From the NCBI GenBank assembly GCA_029934735.1, contig JAOZLR010000119.1:1-7435 (forward strand): a stretch of DNA of 7,435 bases, read 5' to 3'. Under the pieces are notes generated by a model, which saw only the letters and a list, made by a program, of their open reading frames with translations, had not been told where the DNA came from and made no database searches. Positions 1 through 5,081 of this stretch are shown here, in pieces (the first letter of the stretch is position 1; each line of letters begins with the position of its first letter). The stretch comes from Bacteroidales bacterium (GTDB lineage: Bacteria > Bacteroidota > Bacteroidia > Bacteroidales > JAADJA01). The translations under genes were made by a program, and so were the position numbers.

Positions 1-55
1 ACCCCCGACCGGCTGATTACAAATCAGCTGCTCTGGCCAACTGAGCTACATTGGC
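1..55 (-). tRNA. tRNA-Thr (anticodon UGU), 3' part cut by the window edge
   Basis: On the minus strand, starting at 55, the sequence folds as a tRNA. It has a 5' acceptor strand GCCAATG, then TA, a D-arm stem GCTC/GAGC around AGTTGGCCA, and an anticodon stem GCTGA/TCAGC with loop TTTGTAA. The anticodon is TGT, which reads ACA threonine codons. The variable loop and the first bases of the T-arm (GGGGG) are present. The rest of the T-arm and the 3' acceptor strand lie beyond position 1. The gene sits about 40 bases after a likely transcription start. In Bacteroidota a tRNA-Thr after hpf usually opens a tRNA cluster that runs into tuf; that is remembered context and is not visible here. Confidence 0.93.
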
Positions 56-70
56 TGATGTCTCAGTATA

Positions 71-98
71 TAAAAAACAGTCCTTTAAAAAAGGACTG
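71..98 (-). terminator. Intrinsic terminator after hpf
   Basis: On the minus strand the arms CAGTCCTTT and AAAGGACTG (90-98 and 78-86) form a 9-bp perfect stem around a 3-base loop. A run of six T (72-77) follows immediately. This is the classic rho-independent form, placed 64 bases after the hpf stop codon, so it should end the xerC-hpf transcript. The other strand has no T-run after the stem, so it is directional. Its upstream arm lies directly against the -7 box of the tRNA promoter. Confidence 0.85.
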
Positions 99-130
99 CA
101 AAAGTATAAAACATATTCTGAATAATCAAA
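99..130 (-). promoter_or_regulatory. Bacteroidota-type promoter for the tRNA-Thr unit
   Basis: Read on the minus strand, a TTTG (-33 element, 127-130) is followed by exactly 20 bases and then TACTTTTG (99-106). The latter matches the -7 consensus TAnnTTTG in every fixed position. The spacing falls in the usual 19-21 range for the main sigma factor of this phylum. Transcription should begin around 91-95, leaving a leader of about 40 bases before the tRNA at 55. The predicted start lies inside the terminator stem, so the new transcript would carry only a shortened hairpin. Confidence 0.8.
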
Positions 131-162
131 GAAAAAATATAAAATATTTATCTTGTCTGATA

Positions 163-462
163 TTAGTGCTTTTTTAGCTTCTCCTTATGCTTTGAAAGCT
201 GCTTCCTTAGGGCATCTACGGCAGAATCTGTAGCTTCCTCAAAAGTCTTACATTGCTTCTTTGCATACAGATCATACCCCTTAATTAACAACCTGACTTC
301 GGCCAATTTGTTCTCAGGCTTGTCAGAATTGACAACTTTTAGTGTAACATCACTCCCAATTAAACCATCATAGATAGATGAAAGCTTTCCAACCTTCTCA
401 TTGATGAATGAATCTAAACTCTTGTCTGTTTTGAAATGAACTGAATTGATGTTTACTTTCAT
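163..462 (-). CDS. hpf: Short-form ribosome hibernation promoting factor (HPF/RaiA family)
   Basis: This 99-residue protein matches the short HPF/YfiA (RaiA) ribosome-associated inhibitors. It begins MKVNINSVHFKTDKSL, and the helix-strand layout is that of the single domain (a beta strand, the helix DSFINEKVGKL, strands around VTLKVV, LAEVRLLIKG and DLYAKKQC, and a C-terminal helix). It ends in a basic Lys-rich tail. Its length is close to E. coli HPF (95) and lacks the extra C-terminal domain of long HPF. Family members bind the 30S decoding region where mRNA and tRNA sit, and shut down or dimerise ribosomes in stationary phase. The ATG at 460-462 follows an unusually strong Shine-Dalgarno, AAAGGAG (469-475), six bases upstream. 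It lies 19 bases after xerC, so the two are almost certainly cotranscribed. Confidence 0.93.
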   Translation of the reverse strand: MKVNINSVHFKTDKSLDSFINEKVGKLSSIYDGLIGSDVTLKVVNSDKPENKLAEVRLLIKGYDLYAKKQCKTFEEATDSAVDALRKQLSKHKEKLKKH

Positions 463-468
463 ATTATT

Positions 469-475
469 CTCCTTT
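469..475 (-). promoter_or_regulatory. Strong Shine-Dalgarno of hpf
   Basis: AAAGGAG on the minus strand, six bases before the hpf ATG, is a seven-base match to the 16S anti-SD complement. It stands out because the starts of rpsU, xerC, the DPP IV gene and the HEFGH gene show no comparable purine-rich site, as is usual in Bacteroidota. It fixes the hpf start codon. A four-codon frame (ATG at 476-478, stop 464-466) runs through the site and ends one base before the hpf ATG. Confidence 0.85.
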
Positions 476-481
476 CATAAG

Positions 482-1369
482 TTATGCCCTCGGATGGGCT
501 TGTTTATATATATTTTTTAACTTCTCAATTGTATTATGAGTATAAACCTGAGTGGCAGCCAGGTTTGAATGGCCAAGAATCTCTTTGATAGCATTGAGAT
601 CAGCTCCGTTGTTAAGCATATGTGTTGCGAATGTATGTCTTAGCACGTGTGGGCTTTTTTTCTGTAAAGTTGAAACTTTCCCAAGATACAAATTTACGAT
701 GTGATATGCAAGTTTTTCGTAAAGTTTTTTTCCTTTAATTGTTACGTAAAAGTAATCATTTTGTTCAAGCACTTCAACATTTTTATCTCTAATCTCAATA
801 TAATTTTTTATAGAGTCTATGAGTTCCGCTGAGATGGGGACTATTCTTTCCTTGTTTCTCTTTCCTAAAACCTTAATGCTTTGTTGATAAAAATCAATAT
901 CGGAGTTTTTTAAGTTGATTAGCTCTGAAAGTCTTATGCCCGTCATATAAAACATTTCGATTATAAGCCTGTTGCGCCTCCCATCAAAATCATTACTAAA
1001 TATGTCTTCTGAAAAAAGGGTCTCCATACTTTCTCGGTCAACAAAAACAGGAAGTTTTTTTGAAGTTTTTGGCGACTGAACCTTTGGCATAGGGTTCTCA
1101 TTTATCAACTCTTCTCTTACCAGATATTTAAAGTATGATTTAAGTGTTGATAATTTTCTATTAACTGATCTGGCAGAAATGTCCTGTTCGATTAAACCAA
1201 CGATCCATGACCTTACCATTTGATAGCTGACTTCATTAGCATTTAAAACTTCATATTCTGATATCAGAAAGGAATCAAACTGATCCAGATCCTTAGTATA
1301 GGCAGTAATTGTATGAGGTGAGTATCGCTTCTCGAACTTCAGGTAATTTATGAAATCGGTTGTTACCAT
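482..1369 (-). CDS. xerC: Tyrosine recombinase XerC/XerD family
   Basis: The 295-residue protein belongs to the Xer site-specific recombinases, which resolve chromosome dimers at dif during division (E. coli XerD is 298). Residues 1-90 form the SAM-like DNA-binding domain (FINYLKFEKRYSPHTITAY). The C-terminal catalytic domain shows the full active site: Arg146 (TGIRLSEL), Lys170 (LGKRNKER), His241 and Arg244 (PHVLRHTF), His267 (LGHSNL) and the nucleophile Tyr276 (VYTH). It ends in HPRA, as Xer proteins do. I start it at the ATG ending at 1369; a TTG two codons upstream is less likely. No SD is visible. Its position next to rpsU and hpf is, from memory, conserved in Bacteroidota. XerC versus XerD cannot be settled from one gene; a mobile integrase is unlikely given length and context. 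Confidence 0.92.
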   Translation of the reverse strand: MVTTDFINYLKFEKRYSPHTITAYTKDLDQFDSFLISEYEVLNANEVSYQMVRSWIVGLIEQDISARSVNRKLSTLKSYFKYLVREELINENPMPKVQSPKTSKKLPVFVDRESMETLFSEDIFSNDFDGRRNRLIIEMFYMTGIRLSELINLKNSDIDFYQQSIKVLGKRNKERIVPISAELIDSIKNYIEIRDKNVEVLEQNDYFYVTIKGKKLYEKLAYHIVNLYLGKVSTLQKKSPHVLRHTFATHMLNNGADLNAIKEILGHSNLAATQVYTHNTIEKLKNIYKQAHPRA

Positions 1370-1379
1370 ATACAAATAA

Positions 1380-1428
1380 AAAACTTTAGTCCAAAAATAC
1401 TAAAATATTTTAAAAGGACTAAAGTTTT
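1380..1428 (-). terminator. Intrinsic terminator between rpsU and xerC, possibly an attenuator
   Basis: Arms 1416-1428 and 1380-1392 form a 13-bp perfect stem (on the minus strand AAAACTTTAGTCC with GGACTAAAGTTTT). The loop of 23 bases contains a further AT stem. The T-rich tract TTTTTTATTTG covers the end of the stem and continues to 1375, ten bases before the xerC ATG. This should end most rpsU transcripts and leave xerC-hpf to readthrough. An upstream copy of ACTAAAG (1429-1435) can pair with the first arm instead, giving a competing hairpin. Confidence 0.75.
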
Positions 1429-1462
1429 CTTTAGTATCTCTTGTTAATTTATGTTAAATGAC

Positions 1463-1657
1463 CTAACCTTCTTCCATTCGTCTCAGCTGCTGAACATAAA
1501 TTGCTTTTAATTTCTGCTCTCTCTTTATTATAGAAGGCTTTGTATATTTTTGTCTTACGCGCAATTCTTTAATAACGCCTGTTTTCTCAAACTTCCTTTT
1601 GAACTTTTTCAGTGCCCTGTCAATATTTTCGCCTTCTTTAACCGGAATAATAATCAT
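1463..1657 (-). CDS. rpsU: Ribosomal protein bS21
   Basis: The 64-residue product is a clear bS21. It begins MIIIPVKEGENIDRALKKFKR, has the basic middle segment (KFEKTGVIKELRVRQKY) and ends with a charged C-terminal helix. bS21 sits on the small-subunit platform near the 3' end of 16S rRNA. In Flavobacterium johnsoniae it has been reported to help hide the anti-Shine-Dalgarno, together with bS18 and bS6. The gene has its own promoter (1712-1744) and a leader of about 50 bases without an SD at the usual distance from the ATG. A strong hairpin terminator follows 35 bases after the stop. Expression is therefore probably separate from DPP IV upstream and only partly linked to xerC downstream. Confidence 0.95.
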   Translation of the reverse strand: MIIIPVKEGENIDRALKKFKRKFEKTGVIKELRVRQKYTKPSIIKREQKLKAIYVQQLRRMEEG

Positions 1658-1711
1658 ATTTCTATTTTTTAATATTTAAAATCTCAATAATTACCTTTAA
1701 TAACGGGGGCG

Positions 1712-1744
1712 CAAAGATATAAAATATTTTTTATTCTTTACAAT
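1712..1744 (-). promoter_or_regulatory. Bacteroidota-type promoter of rpsU
   Basis: On the minus strand TATCTTTG (1712-1719) matches the -7 box TAnnTTTG exactly. ATTG lies 21 bases upstream (1741-1744), a three-of-four match to the -33 TTTG. Transcription would begin near 1706, in the GC-rich patch CGCCCCCG that interrupts otherwise AT-rich DNA. The leader to the rpsU ATG would be about 50 bases. Confidence 0.7.
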
Positions 1745-1754
1745 AAAATATTAA

Positions 1755-3953
1755 TTATTTTTTTAAAAAAACATCTGTTATAAAATTAGTTAATCTTGTA
1801 TAAAGGTGCATCGTTGTATTCCGACCTGTATATATGCCATGATTACTGTTGGGATATAGCTGCATTTCAAATTGCTTGTTGGCATCATCCAGTGCAGTTA
1901 CCATATCCATAGTGTTTTGCAAATGAACATTGTCATCAGCAGTACCATGAACAATCAGATATTTTCCTTTTAGTTCGCTTACATAATTTATAGGTGAGTT
2001 ATCATCATATCCATCAGGATTTTCCTGCGGTGTTCTCATAAATCTTTCAGTATAAATATTGTCGTAATATCTCCAGTTGGTTACTGGTGCAACTGCAATG
2101 GCCATACTGAAATAATCTGCACCTTTAGTTATACAAAGTGACGACATATAGCCTCCATAGCTCCAACCCCAAATACCAATCCTTGTGGAGTCAACATAAT
2201 TTAGCGATCCAAGATATTTGGCCGCTTCAATCTGGTCTATTGTCTCATATTTACCAAGTTGCAAATAGGTCATCTTTTTAAACTCCTCACCCCGGGCACC
2301 AGTACCACGATTATCAACCGAAACCAGAATAATTCCCTTTTGTGCCAACATCTGGTTCCACATATTTGCTCTCCAGGAATTTTGTACTGTCTGTGAACCT
2401 GGCCCTCCGTAAACACTCATCAATACAGGATATTTTTTATCCGGATCAAAGCCGGGAGGCTTTATCATCCATCCATTTAACTCAACACCTTCTGATGTCG
2501 TGAATTTAAAAAACTCCTTAAAGCTAAAATCGTATTCAGCAAGAGTATCCAATAAATCGGAGTTATCTTTTAAAACACGTATCACTTTCCCATTAGCGTC
2601 ATTTACGGTTATGTATGACGGTGTTGTTGCTGATGAATATGTATTTACATAATATTTGTACGACTTGCTAAATACAGCCCTGTTAGTTCCATCCTGCTCG
2701 GAGAGTTTCTTTTTCCCTTTGCCATTTAGTTTAACAACATAAAGTTCTCTGTTCAATGGAGATATTTCGGCTGAAGTAAAATAGGCAAGGCCTTTTGTCT
2801 CATCAACTCCTTTAAGGCTTGTAACATCCCATTCACCTTTTGTCACCTGATTAATTAGTTCGCCATCTATACTATACAAATATATATGGTTATAACCATC
2901 CAGCTCGCTTGTGAAAACAAATTGCTTATTATCTTCAAAAAAAGTCAGGTTGTTAGTGATGTCGATGTAATATTTATTGGTCTCATCATAAATCACCTTA
3001 TTTGTCCCTGTGCTAACGTCAGTTAATAATATCTTTAAATTGTTCTGCAATCTGTTCATCCATTGAATTGCAAGCAATGAAGGGTCGTTTGTCCATTTTA
3101 TTCTTGGAATATATATGTCGGTATCAGAGCCGATGTCCATCTCTTTTGTATTGTCACTGTCAAGATTGTAAACCAAAATTTTTACAACGGAATTATCTTC
3201 ACCGGCTTTGGGGTACTTATATTTGTATTCTTTGGGGTAAAGGTCGCCCCATTCAGTAAACTGAAACTCTTTCACATTGCTTTCGTCAAAACGGTAAAAT
3301 GCGATCCTGTTTCCATCGGGTGACCAGAAAAAGGCCTTAGAAAAACTGAACTCCTCCTCATAAACCCAATCTGTTGCACCATTGATTACATTATTTCTCA
3401 ATCCGTCGTTTGTAACCTGCTTCTCTGTATTTGCAGCAAAATCCTTTATAAAAAGATTGTTATCCCTGACAAAAGCCACTTTGTTCCCATCGGGGGAAAA
3501 TGTTGCAAGACGCTGCTTGCCATTGTCAGATAGTTTCGTCAGTTTGCCAGAATTTGAATCCCAGACATAATATTCAGAAATACTTGAGCGGCGGTAGATA
3601 CTCTCTGTTTTTGTGGAAAAGATAATTTTCTTCTCATCCTTGCTTAGCTGGTATCTGTACATTGGTATAGGAGTAGTGTCGCCTTCCGGTATTAACTGTT
3701 GTGAAGTAACTATTGTTCCGGAATACTCACCTGTTTTATAACTGTAAATGTTCAGGCTATCTTTTTTCAACATACAGAAATGCTCGCCGTCATTCAGCGG
3801 CTTCATTCCATAAACGCCGGAAGCATAAAACTTACGCGACTTAAAAATATCATTAAGTGTTAATTCTTTTTTTTCAGTTTGAGCAAAAACTGAAGAAATC
3901 AATAAGTTAACAATGAGAAAACTTATAAAAACGGAGGGTGAAAACTTTTTCAT
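1755..3953 (-). CDS. dpp4: Secreted dipeptidyl peptidase IV (serine peptidase family S9B)
   Basis: This 732-residue enzyme removes X-Pro or X-Ala dipeptides from peptide N-termini. A signal peptide (MKKFSPSV, a hydrophobic core, then SVFAQ) predicts export, with cleavage after residue 24. The N-terminal half is the eight-bladed propeller, with the substrate N-terminus-binding motif DWVYEEE at 195-201. The C-terminal half is an alpha/beta hydrolase with oxyanion Tyr515 (YGGPGS), nucleophile Ser598 (GWSYGG), Asp673 with Asn675 (HGTADDNVH) and His705 (NSNHG). The 32-residue Asp-His and 83-residue Tyr-Ser spacings equal those of human DPP IV (766 residues). All catalytic residues are present and the frame is intact. 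There is no secretion-sorting domain at the C-terminus, so a periplasmic or envelope location is likely. It probably serves peptide scavenging. The gene has its own promoter, no SD, and no convincing terminator before rpsU. Confidence 0.95.
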   Translation of the reverse strand: MKKFSPSVFISFLIVNLLISSVFAQTEKKELTLNDIFKSRKFYASGVYGMKPLNDGEHFCMLKKDSLNIYSYKTGEYSGTIVTSQQLIPEGDTTPIPMYRYQLSKDEKKIIFSTKTESIYRRSSISEYYVWDSNSGKLTKLSDNGKQRLATFSPDGNKVAFVRDNNLFIKDFAANTEKQVTNDGLRNNVINGATDWVYEEEFSFSKAFFWSPDGNRIAFYRFDESNVKEFQFTEWGDLYPKEYKYKYPKAGEDNSVVKILVYNLDSDNTKEMDIGSDTDIYIPRIKWTNDPSLLAIQWMNRLQNNLKILLTDVSTGTNKVIYDETNKYYIDITNNLTFFEDNKQFVFTSELDGYNHIYLYSIDGELINQVTKGEWDVTSLKGVDETKGLAYFTSAEISPLNRELYVVKLNGKGKKKLSEQDGTNRAVFSKSYKYYVNTYSSATTPSYITVNDANGKVIRVLKDNSDLLDTLAEYDFSFKEFFKFTTSEGVELNGWMIKPPGFDPDKKYPVLMSVYGGPGSQTVQNSWRANMWNQMLAQKGIILVSVDNRGTGARGEEFKKMTYLQLGKYETIDQIEAAKYLGSLNYVDSTRIGIWGWSYGGYMSSLCITKGADYFSMAIAVAPVTNWRYYDNIYTERFMRTPQENPDGYDDNSPINYVSELKGKYLIVHGTADDNVHLQNTMDMVTALDDANKQFEMQLYPNSNHGIYTGRNTTMHLYTRLTNFITDVFLKK

Positions 3954-3978
3954 AGATACTATTTTATTTGTTTGGTCT

Positions 3979-3986
3979 CAAAAGTA
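3979..3986 (-). promoter_or_regulatory. -7 promoter box for the DPP IV gene
   Basis: TACTTTTG on the minus strand is a full match to the Bacteroidota -7 box, 25 bases before the ATG, giving a leader of about 20 bases. The best -33 candidate is CTTG, 17 bases further upstream (4004-4007), which is off consensus in base and spacing. The octamer plus the five bases upstream of it are identical to those at the tRNA-Thr promoter (99-111). Confidence 0.6.
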
Positions 3987-4028
3987 TAAAAATATTAACA
4001 AAACAAGCGTGAAATTAAAATGATTTAT

Positions 4029-4036
4029 TAATTTTG
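4029..4036 (+). promoter_or_regulatory. -7 promoter box for tRNA-Val
   Basis: TAATTTTG matches TAnnTTTG exactly, and its end is 11 bases before the mature tRNA 5' end. Transcription would begin a few bases before 4048. No good TTTG is present at the -33 distance. The box is divergent from the DPP IV promoter in the same 94-base gap. Confidence 0.55.
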
Positions 4037-4047
4037 CCCTCCCGAAA

Positions 4048-4122
4048 GGGATATTAGCTCAGTTGGTTCAGAGCACCGCCTTGACAGGGCGGGGGTCAGT
4101 GGTTCGAATCCACTATATCCCA
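4048..4122 (+). tRNA. tRNA-Val (anticodon GAC)
   Basis: The 75 bases fold as a complete tRNA. The acceptor is GGGATAT/ATATCCC with discriminator A4122, the D-arm GCTC/GAGC, the anticodon stem CCGCC/GGCGG with loop TTGACAG, the variable loop GGGTC, and the T-arm AGTGG/CCACT with loop TTCGAAT. Anticodon GAC reads GUC and GUU valine codons. The 3' CCA is not encoded (ACAA follows), so it must be added after transcription. A solitary gene with its own -7 box and terminator. Confidence 0.96.
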
Positions 4123-4123
4123 C

Positions 4124-4157
4124 AAAAAAACCGACAATTTTACTTGCCGGTTTTTTA
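4124..4157 (+). terminator. Intrinsic terminator of tRNA-Val
   Basis: ACCGACAA (4130-4137) pairs with TTGCCGGT (4144-4151) across a six-base loop, with one A-C mismatch in the middle of the stem. Six T follow (4151-4156). The A-run on the upstream side extends the stem and gives a U-run on the other strand, so it could act in both directions. It starts two bases after the tRNA. Confidence 0.8.
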
Positions 4158-4363
4158 ATTAATAGAGGTGTGGTAAAATAGAACGAGGCTCTTTCCCCTG
4201 GTGTCGGTCTGATATTAATTGCAAATCATCAATAATGATAATTCTATTTTTCTTCTTTTCAACACCTATTTGATGTTTACCTGAGCCCTGTGCTTTCTAG
4301 TTAATTCCGATTTTTGCAAAAAGGTTACCCTGTTTTTTAATAAAATAATTTCAAAATAAATTA
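4158..4363. other. Intergenic stretch without a recognisable gene
   Basis: Between the tRNA-Val terminator and the next promoter I find no intact gene. On the minus strand 4159-4296 is open for 45 codons but has no ATG; it reads as plausible protein (…VEKKKNRIIIIDDLQLISDRH…). A single in-frame TAG (4297-4299) separates it from 17 more open codons upstream. This may be the 3' remnant of a decayed gene. TTTTTGCAAAAA at 4311-4322 is a perfect 12-base palindrome of unknown meaning. Confidence 0.4.
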
Positions 4364-4371
4364 TATCTTTG
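4364..4371 (+). promoter_or_regulatory. -7 promoter box for the HEFGH gene
   Basis: TATCTTTG is an exact match to the Bacteroidota -7 box. The predicted start of transcription is near 4376-4378, about 20 bases before the ATG at 4396. No clear -33 TTTG is present; the upstream DNA is almost pure A/T. Because the box contains the TTG that would be an alternative start codon (4369), that start is excluded. Confidence 0.65.
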
Positions 4372-4385
4372 CAACCGATTGCAAA
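4368..4385. repeat. Inverted repeat over the predicted transcription start
   Basis: TTTGCAA and TTGCAAA flank CCGA, giving a seven-base inverted repeat that starts in the -7 box and spans the predicted start. It could be an operator half-site pair. The early leader cannot form the full hairpin if transcription starts inside it. It could equally be chance in AT-rich DNA. Confidence 0.35.
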
Positions 4386-4395
4386 TGTAGCATTT

Positions 4396-5061
4396 ATGAG
4401 ATATTTCTTTTTCACACTTATTATTGCATTTTTCTTTCCTATTTTTTCTTTTGGTCAGGATTACACTTCCTGGAATTGCCCAGACAGTCTTACACTGTCT
4501 TTGAATAAGGATAGTCTTGAGGCTGAATTTGGTAAAAATAAAGAGATACCAGAAGGAATAGAAGTAGCAACTTTGTATGCTCTCTCTTTTTATCCTGAGC
4601 TGAAAAATACAATAATAAAATTTAAAGAGAAGAGAATCAAAACCACTTTGAATGTGAGGCCCACTTTTTTTTCATTGATTTTCAGAAAAAGGGAGAACCG
4701 GATATACATTGTTAGGATAAACAATTCAAATGATGATAAAAAAGTGATTATTAGCAATGTTCCTTTTAATGCTTCCATTGGTTTGCTTGGACATGAATTC
4801 GGTCACATATCTGATTACAACGACAAAGGATTCTTTGGAGTTCTTGGCCGTGGCTTCGCCTATCTGTCGAAGACAAAGAGGGTTGAGTATGAAAATGAGA
4901 TCGACGAAATAACCATTGAAAAGGGGTTAGGAAAAGCTCTTTACAGGTGGTCACTTTTTGTGTTGGAACAATCCAATGCATCCGAAGAGTATAAAGAGTT
5001 TAAAAGACAAACATACCTGACACCTGAGGATATTTTGCATGCTGTCAATGATCAACCATAA
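4396..5061 (+). CDS. Secreted protein of unknown function with HExxH zinc-peptidase motif
   Basis: I do not recognise a named family. The 221-residue product starts with a signal peptide (MRYFFFTLIIAFFFPIFSFG, cleavage before Gln21 likely), so it is probably periplasmic or outer-membrane associated. Its key feature is HEFGH at 133-137, the zinc-binding, catalytic-Glu signature of metallopeptidases. Thirty residues on comes ENEIDEITIEKGLG, where Glu168 and Asp170 resemble the ExxAD third-ligand motif of gluzincins such as M48. A small aromatic- and Gly-rich segment (residues 145-157) lies between. No transmembrane helix is evident after the signal peptide. It starts at the ATG at 4396, since a TTG at 4369 lies in the promoter. 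It stands alone and converges on uvrA, leaving 20 bases between stop codons and no clear terminator. The substrate is unknown; peptidase activity is inferred from the motif only. Confidence 0.8.
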   Translation: MRYFFFTLIIAFFFPIFSFGQDYTSWNCPDSLTLSLNKDSLEAEFGKNKEIPEGIEVATLYALSFYPELKNTIIKFKEKRIKTTLNVRPTFFSLIFRKRENRIYIVRINNSNDDKKVIISNVPFNASIGLLGHEFGHISDYNDKGFFGVLGRGFAYLSKTKRVEYENEIDEITIEKGLGKALYRWSLFVLEQSNASEEYKEFKRQTYLTPEDILHAVNDQP

Positions 5062-5081
5062 TTTTCCTCTTACAAAAAAAT

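Noticed and set aside
482..1369. xerC as an integrase of a mobile element inserted beside the tRNA gene
   Set aside because: Length, HPRA ending, conserved core neighbours and no attachment-site duplication or cargo genes point to the housekeeping Xer recombinase.
1370..1375. TTG start two codons upstream of the xerC ATG
   Set aside because: The in-frame ATG at 1367-1369 gives a normal Xer N-terminus, and TTG starts are rare in this phylum; no SD supports the TTG.
1694..1698. AAAGG in the rpsU leader as a Shine-Dalgarno
   Set aside because: It lies 36 bases before the ATG, far outside functional spacing, and no supporting structure that would bring it closer is evident.
1723..1752. AT-only inverted repeat after the DPP IV gene as a terminator
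   Set aside because: The stem has no G-C pair, is interrupted by two extra bases, and lies inside the rpsU promoter spacer; it would be too weak to terminate.
3068..3570. Plus-strand open frames of 62-63 codons inside the DPP IV gene
   Set aside because: They lie antisense to a complete, highly conserved enzyme and have no recognisable domain or start signal.
4369..4395. TTG start adding nine residues (QPIANVAF) to the HEFGH protein
   Set aside because: The TTG is part of the -7 box TATCTTTG, so it would not be transcribed, and the extension would displace the signal peptide from the N-terminus.
4590..4981. Minus-strand open frames of 62 and 71 codons over the HEFGH gene
   Set aside because: They are antisense to a gene with signal peptide, motif and promoter; they have no start signals and show a shadow-like composition.
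5062..5081. Shared terminator between the convergent HEFGH gene and uvrA
   Set aside because: The 20-base gap and its flanks contain no stem followed by a T-run on either strand.
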